This document shows positions 22,480 to 34,640 of a stretch of DNA of 64,000 bases, piece after piece. The stretch's first letter is position 1. Every line of letters begins with the position of its first letter. The position numbers and the translations under genes are program-made. A model generated the notes under the pieces. The model searched no databases. It was given only the letters and a program-made list of their open reading frames with translations, and was not told where the DNA came from. This DNA is from Telopea speciosissima (taxonomy: Eukaryota > Streptophyta > Magnoliopsida > Proteales > Proteaceae), in contig NC_057924.1 of assembly GCF_018873765.1 (NCBI RefSeq), positions 1,240,001-1,304,000 of the forward strand, given 5' to 3'.

Positions 22480-25014
22480 TCAGGACTCATGAATCCGAAT
22501 GTTTAATCTTCTGAGCCAAATGGAGTGAGTGATCATGTGGAAGACATCAAACCTCTTTGGCGGTGCATTCACCACAAAATGTCTCTGCACTTGCTTTACT
22601 CTCCTCTGCATTCTTATATACTGTGTCTGTGAAATACGCATCAAAATGTTCTTTATGTTGGGGATGTCCCTTACTGGTATTTGAACAGAGAAAGAGTTCC
22701 AATTGAGAACATCACTGAAAGGGGTTATGTAATGGTCGGAAATTAACACTGGAACACATTCGGCATAGATGGCTTCAACGATTCTTGGGCTTGCAACCTC
22801 ATACCCACTTGGGCATAGACAAAACCTGCTCTTCTTCAACATTTCTCTGTAAGATACCCCATCTGGTAGGTGATCATAGACCTGCACATCTCTGTCTTTA
22901 TCTTTCCACTGCTTTAGAAGCAACAACCTTATGTGGCCATGCAAACGGCCAGCAAAGAATGCAAGAATGGATCGGCGAGAAGGAGAAGGACCGCCAATCA
23001 GACCTGTGATCTCACCAGTCCTGAGGTTAATTTCTGGGAAGGATGCGTCTTTAGAAGGATTGAATCCTTCCGAGGTGTTAGCATTGCACAGAACTCGTAT
23101 GGAGTTGCTGAACAGTTGAGGAACGTATGTAGATGTACGTGGCCCCTGATTAGTAATACAACCAAAGATTCATTTATTTGTGTTGAAGAAAAATACGGGG
23201 AGGGGGGGGGGGGGGGTGGGATGGAATATGAAAAAAAAAAAGAGTAAAAAATATGGTTTGTAAGGCTCATGAGGTTTGCATACTTGAATTTAGGCTCTAA
23301 TCAGGGACATGAAGTGGTAAGATTGAATTTTGACCGAGTTTTCCTTCACCCACGGTCAAGGGAATGATAAGGTGACATGACCGAGGCCTTCGATCGATGT
23401 TGAGTGAGAATTGTGCAAGGGGTGGGGGTATTATCGACTTCGTCTTATTGGGATAGCAAAAGTATGATACACATGTCATCCTCCAATCGAACTTGAAGCA
23501 TACACGTATGGATAGGTGATCTAGGCTCGGCCATACCATGGTAGATAGTAAAAGCATTAAAGTGGCCTGAAATTAAACTTTAAGTTTGTATTATAACTAA
23601 GAGACAGGAGAAGGAAAGTGAATGTTTTACCCAATCATGGCAAGAAAGCATGAAATGATCAGCTCCAAGGCTTTGATTCCAGTAAGGATACTTGGAAGCA
23701 ATAACGCCAATGTAGTCCATGACAGTGCGTCCTATAGAGTGGATCTCATGAGAACCAGGCACGAACAGAAACTCAACCATATTCACAACACTAAATGGGA
23801 GGAAGTAGACATGAGCTTTGTTAGGGTCACTGGTAAGATAAGGGTTCTCATTCTTCTTCTCCATCTCGTGAATGAATCGTCCTTCTGTGGAGTATATGCT
23901 CTTGCAAGGTCCATCATGAAATATGGGCGGTTCTCCTTCTTCGTACACAAATATCTTAAATACTTTCTCCATTTCTAGATAGCTCCTTTTGTTTTTTTTT
24001 AATGAAACAGTAAACATTAACAAAGTTAAGAACATTATAAGAGACGCATTGATAAACTAATGTTAAAAGCAAACACCAGAAAAAACGAGTAGAAACGAAA
24101 AAGGGCAGAGATGACACAAAAATTTAATATGGTTCACACACCAATATCATGTGCTACCTTGACAACAAGAACTTTTCTCAAAATCCCAACACAAAAACCC
24201 CGAAAATCACGCCTTTTCGGTTGCTTGTACAACAAGACGGTAAAACAAATATATATACTCTTATCAGCCCAAGCCCTCCGCTACCATCACAGACCTAAGA
24301 AAAAATCCCATTCGAATAGCCACAGAAAATGTTCAAAATAGGTACAAGAAGAATTGGAGTCACACATAACAATTAATAACTACTCGAGGTTGTAATTACC
24401 TGTGAAAAGCATGAGGGTTCCTATAGATTGGGCCTCGTGGGATGTAATCTGAGTCTGGATGATCAGTTGAGTTGAGGCTTCGGCTTTGAGCAGCAGCTTC
24501 TTTAATGGAAGCCCGTGCTCTTGCTAGATCAGCTTCAAGTCTCTCTAGTTTGCTAATAATTCTCTTTGTTGTAACTCTGGTGGGCTTGAAAACTTTTTTC
24601 AACCCTTTCTCCCAAGTCGCTGACATCTCTGGTTTCTCCTTCTGCTTGAATAAGGTTTCATGGTTAGGACAGTATATTAATGGAAGAAATAATAGGTGTA
24701 TGGAAGAAAGAAGATGGGTTGGTGCATTGGGTGTTCTCAGTTCTTACCAATTGCGGAAGAAGGTTTGATTGTCTATGGAGGGGAACAAGTGAAGAAGAAC
24801 AGTTAGTCGTGGAACAAATATGATCTCCAGAAAAATTAGAAGAAGACGAAGAAGTGTGAACACCATTACTCCATGTCCAAGAAGAAGACAAAGAGAACCC
24901 AAAAGGGCTCTCAGAAGTTTGAATGGAAACAATCCCAGAAACCACAATCAAAAGAACTGCTATTGATGAAATTAACAGAAACGAATGAGATAAAGAAACA
25001 AGAGAATGCCTCAT
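22480..25014 (-). CDS. Exostosin-family (GT47) glycosyltransferase
   Basis: A probable Golgi type II glycosyltransferase of wall polysaccharides; donor and acceptor are unknown. Four exons on the minus strand: 25014-24748, 24641-24400, 23985-23631 and 23145-22480, all GT-AG, in frame, giving 509 residues. Residues about 10-30 are a signal-anchor helix, followed by a Ser-rich stem. A basic/coiled segment (about 105-140, KLERLEADLARARASIKEA) precedes the exostosin domain (about 176-465). Family strings include VYEEGEPP, DGPCKSIYS, AHVYFLPFS, GADHFMLSCHDWGP, CNANTSEGFNP, CPSGYEVASPRIVEAIYAEC and the conserved Trp in DVLNWNSFS. It resembles Arabidopsis At5g20260/At5g11130-type proteins. A damaged paralogue lies at 34641-36773 on the same strand. 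Intron 3 has a long G run near 23200. Confidence 0.92.
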
Positions 25015-25545
25015 TCTGTTTCTCCCTTTAGGCGGCGTTTGATACGTCTCTGTTTGTGTCCCTGTGGATATATGAATTTGAACTGAGAAGTTGGAAGTAA
25101 TTTATTAAAAGTATTTGATCAGATAAAGATTCATTGCTTCAGGGAGAGTTGATTCCTTGCCGAAGCAAACGAGTATTGCGGTGCTGCTTATAAAAAACGA
25201 AATATTATTGCTTGAAAGAAGCAAGCAAGTATGATGCAGGGTGGGTTATCAAGATTTAGGGTGGAAAAATAAAAAAGAAAGTTTCTTAATCGATTTGAGA
25301 TTTTTGGATCAATCTCAGACTAAGCTCACCTTCCTATATTTGGAAAGTAAATTTAGCTCAATCAAAGATTATTTCATATCTTTGGTGTATGAAAATAGTA
25401 ATATTTTCAACTTTTATATTTGGAAAGTAAATTTAGCTCAATCAGTCAAGATGTCATACTAACAACAAAGATCTTTTCACATTCTTATTTTTTGGAAGGA
25501 TTTTGACTGATTGAAATATCACAATCAAGAAGCATCCCCTTTTGG
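25015..25545. other. Upstream region of the exostosin gene
   Basis: Contains the 5' leader and promoter of the minus-strand exostosin gene. A 22-base string beginning TATATTTGGAAAG is repeated at 25335 and 25415. No gene seen. Confidence 0.4.
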
Positions 25546-26392
25546 TAGGGGTGATAAACGGGTGGTTTGGTTTGGTTTGGTTTGGTTTCAGTCGGGTTGA
25601 ATCGGTTTCAGTCTATTATGAGACCAAAATCAAATTATTAAGGAATTTCGATTTTTGGTCTGGTACGATTTATTTTGATTTTCAATATTGGGTTAATATC
25701 ATTTTTTATCAGTTAGTTTTCGACCTTGAACCACATTGAAATTTTACATTCATAATCTATAGTGAAAAAAGATCTAATAAAAACAATTTAAATCATTTTC
25801 CCCAAATAAAAATGGAAACAAAAAGTAACGAAGAAATTGATTCGATGTGTTCATGTTGTGTAATCAAAACAAAGGGAAATATATTGTAAAGGGAAGATAA
25901 CTAATATAAAAATCAATGGATTTGTAGAATAATCATTGTTACAAATCAAATCACTAATATGGATAACCAATTAGTGAGAAGGTAACTAATATTGCAATTA
26001 TAAAATGAATCTTACTATCAAATCATTCATTTTAATGTCTAATTAATTTTGTATAGTGAACAAGGAAATCGATGGAAACATTGTTACAAATCAATTTCCA
26101 TACTCATAACCTCATGCTCATTGATTTGTAACAATTTCCTTTACAACTAGAAATATACTCACTGATATTGAAATCAATGGATAACAATTCACTTATTCAT
26201 TACCTCATTCACAATGATTTTTTTGTCGATTTTATTCGGTTCGGTTTCGATTTAGATATCAATTGGTTCGGTGCGATCTGGTTTTCAACCGATCCCGTCA
26301 TACCCCAGCCCAAAACCAATCCAATAAGGATTGATTTGATCTGGGTTTTTCCGATCGGTTTTATTGATTCAGGCTAGGTTTTGATACCCCTA
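25546..26392. mobile_element. Non-autonomous hAT-like element
   Basis: Ends are TAGGGGTGATAAAC and GTTTTGATACCCCTA (imperfect inverted repeat). The flanking octamers CCTTTTGG (25538-25545) and TCCTTTGG (26393-26400) differ at two positions and look like an aged 8-bp target duplication. Near both ends are GGTTTGG/TTCGGTTCGG minisatellite-like blocks, usual in this kind of plant element. The interior is AT-rich and non-coding. Confidence 0.65.
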
Positions 26393-26400
26393 TCCTTTGG

Positions 26401-27700
26401 ATGATTTTGAAGAGTTTTCCCTTTAATTGGTTTTTATTTTAGTATGTCCTTTTTGCCAAGAAATCTACATACAGGTAACCTTGTTTAAATTTAATTTCTA
26501 TACGAATTCTTAACCGTAGGTTTAGTTTTTTATTATTTAATCTTATCTATAGAATAGTTTAGATTAAGGTTTCAATTGAGTTTTGATTTCTGCTTTTGCT
26601 CATTGAAAGGAGAGTTGAGTTAATAAAAAATTGAATTTGCTTTGAGCAGGCACCCTTAGTGTATAAACCCTTGAAACCACAAAAAGTTTTACTGCATTTT
26701 TAAATTAAGAGTTGTAGTTTTCCCCTTGAAACAAAGTATCACTACAGTCTAAAAGAACTGCGACTTTCCCTTTCTCTCTTGTGTTCGTATTATGCGATAA
26801 CACACACCTAGAAGAGTGTGTCTTGACACTCCCGATCCGTAGCTTCCAACGAAACTGCATTAAAGAAGAGTGATCACCTTCACCATCAAGGTAACTGGAT
26901 TTTGGATTTTGGATTGTGGTGAACTGCAACCATTTGGGTATTTGGTTTGACCTGCTATCTAATTTATGAAGTAGACATGATGGGCTAATTCTCAATGGGC
27001 TTTTCGGCACAGGCTTGAGTGATAACTGTAAACGATAAGGATCATTCCTTACCTGCAAGGGCTAAGATATCAGAGTCCAACTATGCTTCCGCATATGATA
27101 ATGGATCTGGCGTCACTTATGCTACTACAGATCTTATCTCCAACTCAACACTTCAATCTAAACCAGTGTTTGAGTCATCATCCAACTCTCTAAGGCTCAA
27201 GGATCATGCTAAGAAGTGTTCAAGATTAACACTAACACCTTGCACTTATCCTTGTAGATTCAACCCTTGTGTCGTCTCCTTTCTCTTTCTCTCTTAACTC
27301 TTCTCTTCCTTCCTTAAAACTTCAACATGGTTCGGATCAGGGTTTAAAATTGGATCGGATGCCAGGGATCAATCTAGATCCCGATTCTGGTTTTTAAACC
27401 CTGGTTCAGATATTGTTCCAAGAACCAGGCGAGTCATAAATGGATCAGATCAGATTAGAATCTCTCTCTCGCTCTCAGGCAATGAGCTTGAAGCACCAGA
27501 CCTCTATAGACCTCTAGACGTTTCCCTCCGTTCTAACCATCAGGTCTATAGCCTGCCTCATGTTTGTTCTCAGCACTACCTACTTTCTTCTTGTAGTTGT
27601 GCCTGTGAGAGGGTCCTGCATTCTCCAAAACCCAGCAAGCATGAATTCATGGTGATCTTTTGGATGCCCAGTTTCCAAGGAACAAACTCTGCTTTGGTCC
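26401..27700. other. No supported gene
   Basis: Only short frames in this stretch, none with a recognisable motif. Purine/pyrimidine-biased sequence around 27320-27470 resembles dispersed GGATC-rich repeats. Confidence 0.4.
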
Positions 27701-27709
27701 TGCCTTTGC

Positions 27710-28870
27710 GAAGCTGAAGCTTACAGTCTTCTCCAAGACATTGCCAGTTGGTGCAGCTCCTGTGGGAATGGAACGCCATGGCTTGACCCCAATACAATGC
27801 TCTAGCAGCTAGAGGACATGAGGTCCATATCTTCATCATCCTTTCTGATAGACAGCATCACCAGGACATCCACAATGGTGATCTTCACTTTCACTTTGTG
27901 GCCAACAAACATGGCTCTATCAATTGCTCCCTAGCACTTGAGAGCTTCAACCAGGAGAACATGGCAGAGGCATTTGATTATGTCCATACCGAGAGCTTGT
28001 CTCTCCCACATTGGCATGGGATATGGTATGAAATCATGCATTCCAAGTTGTTCCAATAGCTACTGTCAGACCCAGGATCATATACTGAACTTCACAATAC
28101 AATGCCACGGCTAGTGATGAGATCAGGTTCTTTCCTAGCTACACACAACACATGTATTAGCAACAGTGCCAAAGAGGCCCTAGTTAATCTTTACCAGCTC
28201 CCAAGAAGTAATGCCCATGTCATACTCAATGGAGTTGACAACAAATGTTTGTTCATGATCCAGTGGCTGGAGCACAGTTTTGGAAACAAAATGGCATACC
28301 TTCTAATGTGAGCATGGTGATACGAGTTGCAGGGTGGTTGGTGAGGGGCAAAGGACACCCACTTCTCTACGAGGCCTTCTCATCAGTAAGCACATGCCAC
28401 CCTGGATTATCTCTGCTTGTAGCTGGCTCAGGGCCTTGGGCAAAACATTATACAGATTTGGGTTCCAGAGTAAAGGTATTAGGTGCACTAGATCCTTCTC
28501 AGCTCTCTGAGTTGTACAATGCGTTCTATGTGTTTGTGAATCCTACCTTGAGGCCTCAAGGGCTTGATCTGACACTGATGGAAGCGATGCAATGTGGGAA
28601 GCCAGTGTTGGCAACCAACTTCCCAAGCATCACAGGCACAGTAGTGGTGAATGTTGACTTTGGGTACACATTCTCTCCCAATGTGGGTTCTTTATTGAGG
28701 CCTTGGAGCCAGCCATAAGAGATGGGCCAATCATTTTGCATAATAAAATGTGCAGGGCATATGCATTGTTGATGTTCACCGCAACAAAGATGGCTGCAAT
28801 CTACGAGTGGTTCTTCCTCTGCATGAACAACAATAAATATTGCCAATATCCCCTTCCAACTGATTATTAG
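27710..28870 (+). pseudogene. Decayed GT4-family glycosyltransferase pseudogene
   Basis: Consecutive frames carry pieces, in order, of a GT-B glycosyltransferase like Arabidopsis At1g75420/At1g19710: KTLPVGAAPVGMERHGL near 27735, then YVHTESLSLPHWHG near 27980, SNAHVILNGVDN near 28210, AGWLVRGKGHPLLYEAFSS near 28330, LLVAGSGPW near 28420, and FVNPTLRPQGLDLTLMEAM near 28535-28590. The frame shifts at least at about 28250 and 28700, and stop codons interrupt the N-terminal part (for example in the 27800-27860 and 28055 regions). A final frame ends at TAG 28868-28870. No introns are evident, so a retrocopy is possible. The C-terminal nucleotide-sugar region is the best preserved. Confidence 0.85.
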
Positions 28871-30798
28871 AAGAAAACAAGCCCCTTGTAATATATAGGT
28901 AAAAACACTAATGTTTCATACTATTTACACTGACACAAGGAATGTCGGGTGAATCAAGGTATGAAAGAGGGTTTAGATATGTATTTTTGGCTATACCAGC
29001 AAATTCCCACAGGCAAATGCACGTGTGACCTTTTGGAGAGAAAGAGAGAGAGATTTAATGACTATTTTGCAAGAAGGATTATGGCTTGAAATATTGTACA
29101 ATAATTCTAAGATAAAGTATGTTTTTGAGACAAGACATACATTATACAGCCTGGCTGGGAGCTCTTTATGTCAAAGGCCTAAAACAATGCTTGAACAAAA
29201 CTTTTCTTTAACCAACGCTTTATACTGCTACACTTCTTTGACCACACAGACAAGATTCAAGAGAGAGGTATGCCTCAAAACCAATTAAATAACCTTCCTG
29301 GAGAAATGAATACCAGTACCAATTATTTTATAAAAGCAGCATTACATGCACAAATTTGAGACCAACCCCTCTCCTAGAAACTTTACTGGACTGACATAAT
29401 TTTTTTAAATACCTTTGCATCTCAGGACAATACCCTCAATCGATTACAAGAACTTCTCCCAATTGCCAACATTACAATATGAGTAAGTTTCAAAGAAGAA
29501 GAATTAAATAAGAGTTCTTACAACATTAGAAATACAGGGGTTTCATGCCAATCTTCTGCTTTGACCATGTTCAGAAATTTTTTCACTTTCCAATGAGGGT
29601 AAATGTCTTGTTTTTGTCATCTTTCATAATTTTTCAAACATTATCATTCCCACAAATAATTAGTGACTGTAGCCTGTGATTGTTATTAAAATATGACCAA
29701 CTAATAAGTGTAATTCCAGTCTTTGCACTTATAGTCGTTCTTTATGTATTCCAGGTAGTTTCCATGATTGAGATTCACTTGAAATTTTGTTCACTGAATG
29801 ATTAAGATATAAACAATCAAACCATTGCATTGCATTTTATTTTCCCTTCTAAAGAACCAAGTGTTACTTTTCATTAGTTGGTCATGCACATAATTTCATG
29901 ATGGCACTTGTTAGATAGTGCAATTATCAACATCAAGTTGCGAAACGAAGTACAGAAATTCAGAGAAATACCACAAATCAAATGTAACCAATAGTAATAA
30001 GCATTCCAAAGAGAAAGATATACTACTACCTAGAACTGCAGTACATATCAAAGTAAAAGAGTGCAAGAAATTTTGGATAATTAATAACAAATCAGTGGAG
30101 TAGGCAAGAAGGCATTGTATGAAGCTGGACTTACAGAAAACAAGAAATTAGTATCCCAAATTCCAAATTTTGCATTCCAAAACTGAATACACAAAGAACA
30201 TAAACAAATAGTCAATGCTACAAAGAAAATCTTCACATTCTATAATTGGCTTGGCGCACTTTGACCCTTTACATATATAACTCCAGAATTGAAATTGCAG
30301 TAAGCATGCAGAATACATACTTGGAGTATGTTTTACATATTTAAGAGTCATGTGATCATTATAAACTTGCTCATCTTCCAATTGCATGCAACATAAAAGC
30401 ATTATTTGAAGGAAGGAGTCCATTGTGAACACCATGTATGATCTGGATTTTCATTTCAAGCAATAAACATGAGTTATTATAATGTTGGGTAAAACTGACA
30501 GAAAAAATCCAAATAAGGTAAATTACCAAGCAGAAAATGAATGATGTATACAATTAGGCATGAAAATCTCTTCAAAGGATCAAGCCAAAATTCAGGCTTT
30601 CATAATCATAACGGAGTCAACTCTGCCCAATGTTACAAAATGATTAGTCTCTAACAAATTAATGTTGGAGCAGGATACACAACTGCACAATGAATTTAAA
30701 GGATCTTCTGCCAGATGGAAAACTTCCATAGCGACATTGCATGAACTCAACGATACAAAGTTCTGCAAGAGGTTGTGCCACCCTATTTTACATGCTTT
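28871..30798. other. No gene seen
   Basis: AT-rich intergenic sequence. The part next to 30799 is likely the 3' UTR of the PPR gene. A GA run near 29036-29052 is the only simple repeat of note. Confidence 0.45.
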
Positions 30799-32376
30799 TC
30801 AGATCTTTTGGGCAACATGAAAACCACATAAACCACTGTCTGTCCCAACCCAGCTGCAGGCAGCATCTTTAGATACCCCTCTCTCCTTCATCAACTCCCG
30901 AATTTCAGTTACACCCTCCCACTTCCCAGCAGCTGCAAAAGTGTTAGACAAGGCAACATAAGCTCCAGGCCTCCCATCACTTCTCAACTTAAAGAGCTCA
31001 TCGGCAGCAATAGCTGCCATTTCTACATCACCATGAAGCCTACATGCACCAAGCAGAGCTCCCCACACATCAGAATCAGGCTTCACAGGCATTGCCATTA
31101 TGAACTCCCATGCTGGCTGTAGACTCCCAGCACGTCCTAGGAGGTCAACCATGCAAGCATAGTGCTCCACCCTTGGTTTTAATAAATAATCTCTCTCCAT
31201 GCTGTTGAAGATCTCCTGCCCCTTAGCAACCAACCCTGCATGTCCACAAGCTGAGAGAGCACTAAGGAATGTAACATAATTGGGTTTAATTTGATACTCC
31301 CTTTGCATTTTGTTGAAGAGTTCAAGTGCTTCAGTAGGATTTCCATTCTTCCCAAACCCATCAATCATAGAAGTCCATGAAAAGACATTCTTTTCTGGCA
31401 TATAGTCGAAAATTCTTTGTGCTTCCTCAGTCCTCCCACATTTTGAGTACATGTCTATAAGTGCACTACCCAATTTCACATCTGTGAAGAACTCAGTCTT
31501 CATTAATTGTGTTTGGATTTGTTGACCAATCTCAAAAGCAGACAAGATAGAGCAGGCCCCAATCACACTGACAAAAGTGGAGATTGTTGGGCGGAAATTG
31601 ATTTGTTGCATGTCAATGTAAATTTCAATCGATTTCTTGGCGGTTTCAAGCAATTTGCTGTAGCCTTCAATCATTGCATTGAAAACTACAATATCTTTAT
31701 CAATTGTCCTCTGGAATATTTCTTCTGCATCTGCCACAGATCCTTGTTTCATGTAACCATTGATCATTGCTGTAGAACAGATTACATTTTTCTTCAGTGT
31801 CTTATCAAACACTTTCCTTGCATAATCAACCTTTCTACTCTTTGCATATGTATCAACCAAAACAGTGAAGAGCACGTCATCCAATTGGACATCAGATTTT
31901 AGTATCTGGGCATGGATCTGTTTCCCAACATCACCGGACAAAATTACATTACACGTAGCGGTTGTAGACAGCTTCAAAATCATGGAAAACGTGAACCCAT
32001 CTGGTTTTTCATCAGAGGAAGCGAGTCTGCGGATCAAATTCAGAGATTCTACTGGTTGGCCTTGTTTGAGGTAGGCTGCAATCAATGAATTATAGCAGGA
32101 GAGAGTTGGTTTGGACATTCGATCGAATACCTTTCGGGCATAAGATAAACAACCGGATTTTATATGTAGAATGAGGAGTTTGATAGAGATGTCTGTGTTG
32201 GGTGAAAATCCAATTTTGAGAATGTGGGCATGAATCTTCTGGCCATGGGAAGGGGAATCGGACCGGATGTAGTGTTGCAGAGCTGCAGATAGAGGGTTGG
32301 TATTTGGACGGGATATGTAGTCGTAATTTCGCGGGAAATTTATATATGTTGAGAATCGAAGTGTCCCATTTTTCAT
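30799..32376 (-). CDS. Pentatricopeptide repeat protein, PLS class E type (At1g28690-like)
   Basis: A sequence-specific organellar RNA-binding protein, probably acting in C-to-U editing in mitochondria (the location of the Arabidopsis counterpart). One uninterrupted 525-residue frame from ATG 32376 to the stop at 30799, intronless as usual for this family. Repeats are spread over about residues 45-430, with typical strings such as GQKIHAHILKIGF, ARKVFDRM, SWTSMIDGFGKNG and FLSALSACGHAGL. The C-terminus carries the E domain (WGALLGACRLHGDVE, then PGAYVALSNTFAAAGKW) and ends HVAQKI with no DYW deaminase, so it would need a partner for editing. Length matches At1g28690 (about 520). No frame damage. 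Confidence 0.92.
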   Translation of the reverse strand: MKNGTLRFSTYINFPRNYDYISRPNTNPLSAALQHYIRSDSPSHGQKIHAHILKIGFSPNTDISIKLLILHIKSGCLSYARKVFDRMSKPTLSCYNSLIAAYLKQGQPVESLNLIRRLASSDEKPDGFTFSMILKLSTTATCNVILSGDVGKQIHAQILKSDVQLDDVLFTVLVDTYAKSRKVDYARKVFDKTLKKNVICSTAMINGYMKQGSVADAEEIFQRTIDKDIVVFNAMIEGYSKLLETAKKSIEIYIDMQQINFRPTISTFVSVIGACSILSAFEIGQQIQTQLMKTEFFTDVKLGSALIDMYSKCGRTEEAQRIFDYMPEKNVFSWTSMIDGFGKNGNPTEALELFNKMQREYQIKPNYVTFLSALSACGHAGLVAKGQEIFNSMERDYLLKPRVEHYACMVDLLGRAGSLQPAWEFIMAMPVKPDSDVWGALLGACRLHGDVEMAAIAADELFKLRSDGRPGAYVALSNTFAAAGKWEGVTEIRELMKERGVSKDAACSWVGTDSGLCGFHVAQKI

Positions 32377-34020
32377 CTTCTCAAGTTCTCATCCCCCCCA
32401 CCTCTGGCTATTGGCTCACGGCTAAACAGCGCTCAGCGGTGTTGAGTTTCCTCAGACTTCGGTTGGTCCTTTTTTGTTCACTGTTCGTGAGTCGTAAGGG
32501 ACCGATCGATCATGTTTTTGGGCCATGGGTTCACAAATTAAGATGGGAACTGATCAGACTCAGTGAGGCACGTGAACTGTGGAGTGGGAGGTCGTTCTTG
32601 ACTAACTGGCTAGCTAGTCTCGTCCTTAAGGAGCTGAACGTTGCCCTGGGGTTTGTCAAAAGATTCAACCAACAAGGGACAGCCACGCACGAAATGATCG
32701 ACGTACCCTGATCTTTTCTGCCTTTCTAGGGGTGCATCGATCATTTTGTATCTCATGGGTGGTTGTGTCTGGACACAAGTATATATTGTACTACGCGATC
32801 ACGCTATTTATCTCCATAAATGAATAAGTAAAAAAGAAAGGTTTCATACACGGTCGTGTAAATCATCTTTGTGAGAGTGTCTCTCACAAAGAGTTGAAAA
32901 AATCATAAATCCCCACCTATTAATTAATGCCTTGAAACCCCCCACCCTCTCACATACACGGGTTTATACTACTGTATATGAAACTTTTCCCATAAATATG
33001 TGAGAGGATCTCTCACAAGGAATTCAAAAAGTCATAAATCCCCACCCATTAATTAATGCTTTGAAACTCCCACCCTCTCACATACACAGTTTGTATGAAA
33101 ACTTTTCCCAGTAAATAAATAAATGAAAATATTCTTTGTCTGGGAGTATGGCTCTTGCAACAGGGCATCAAACGAGACGTCATTTACATATTTCATGAGG
33201 GTGGTGTGGTCATTTGTTCCTCACCCGTCCCATGTGTCATACTGGCATCAGTACATGATGGATACCATTGATGATACCTTGAATTAAATCCATGGTCACT
33301 CAGTAGAGTGTGTTTGTTTGGAAATGAACACTATTTGTTATGCCTTAGAACTCTTAAACAGGACTTTTACCAAAAAAAACAACCCTCTTAACAGACTCCC
33401 ATTGTCCTAATGCTAGCTAGAATCATGATTCAAGTAACTAGAATCAGCTTTCATCAAAAAATAAAAACGTAACTAGAATCAGCACTGGAATTGACCTCTA
33501 TTAATTCTGATTGGAAATGAATGGAATCGATCTGAATCCTAGAAATAAAGTATGAATAGGTCAATTCTGATCCGATTCATCCCAAAACACGATTTTATTC
33601 TGATTCCTCAAACCATGGGTGGAAACAATCATCCTAATTCAATTCAAATCCAATCCCAATTCAACTCACCCGAGTTTGGAGTTTGGACATAAAGAGGATC
33701 CTTAATCAATGGTTGAACAAGGAACCATTTGCTAAGGGTGGTGGCAAATTCGAGTTGATTTAGTATAATGTTCACATTGTAATCAACTAGACCCAATTTG
33801 GATCCTGATTTCGAGTTTTGAATCCTTGGTATCACCCACCCATCGTCATGGTCTTAGGTTAGGTATGGGCATCGCCGCATCAGGGTACAAAATGGATCGG
33901 CTGTATTAGGCTGGATCAGCTCATTTATTCGTTTTACCCTCAAAATATTGATACCTTCCTTTTTTTAACCATCATACCATCTATACTGATACCATCACTA
34001 TAGTATCAGTATCAATATTC
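32377..34020. other. Upstream of PPR gene, repeats only
   Basis: Holds the PPR promoter side, a tandem duplication at 32871-33115 (listed) and diverged GAATC-rich repeat sequence at 33420-33830. No gene supported. Confidence 0.45.
32871..33115. repeat. Two tandem units of about 129 bp
   Basis: Units at 32871-32999 and 33000-33115 share TCTCTCACAA, TCATAAATCCCCACC, TTAATTAATGC and CCACCCTCTCACATACAC. About 85-90 per cent identical by eye. Confidence 0.8.
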
Positions 34021-34028
34021 CTTTTAGT

Positions 34029-34296
34029 TAGGGATGTAAATGAATAGTTGAAATTCGTTTCCGTATCCGTGTCTATATCTGTTTAACACTATCTGAATCC
34101 GTCTGAAAGCTAAACGGATACGGATACGGATAGGCTATAGCTACCCGAAAAGCTATATTTACATGTAAACGGATAAAATATCCGATCCGTATCCATGTTC
34201 GTATCTATTTAGCACTATCTGAATCCATCCAAAAACTAATCGGATGTGGATGCGGATTGCACTATCCGAGCCGAATTCGATCCGTGTACATCCCTA
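34029..34296. mobile_element. hAT-like MITE with 8-bp target duplication
   Basis: Ends TAGGGATGTAAAT and GTACATCCCTA are inverted. Flanks CTTTTAGT (34021-34028) and TTTTTAGT (34297-34304) match at 7 of 8 positions. The interior is made of CGGATACGGATA / TATCCGTATCC-type repeats. Size 268 bp, non-coding. Confidence 0.82.
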
Positions 34297-34640
34297 TTTT
34301 TAGTACTTCTCTAAAATCAATGCTTATTACAACAAATAAGATCAAATTCCCCTACACCAGCGGTGAATGGGATGACTGTGAGAGGACAGGAATGGGTATT
34401 AAGATGGTATTTTGAAATATATTAAAACCCTAGAAGGGGTTACGGTTGATGCAGTCCTCTATGGGTGGCGAAAAAATTGTCCCAAAAAACCAAGTAAAAA
34501 CTGGAAACCACAGAGAATTCTTTATTTATCATTATCTCTGCCCTGTATCGTCTTCTACAACTCAACTACTCTTCCCGGTCTAGTGTCTGATCCACCGTGA
34601 CTCTATGAGTAATCTCTGGAGTGTGAGACTTCTCTCCGAA

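Noticed and set aside
26705..27058. 117-codon minus-strand frame
   Set aside because: No motif, no splice support and no composition difference from flanking DNA.
31507..31902. 131-codon plus-strand frame
   Set aside because: Lies wholly inside the minus-strand PPR coding sequence and has no motif.
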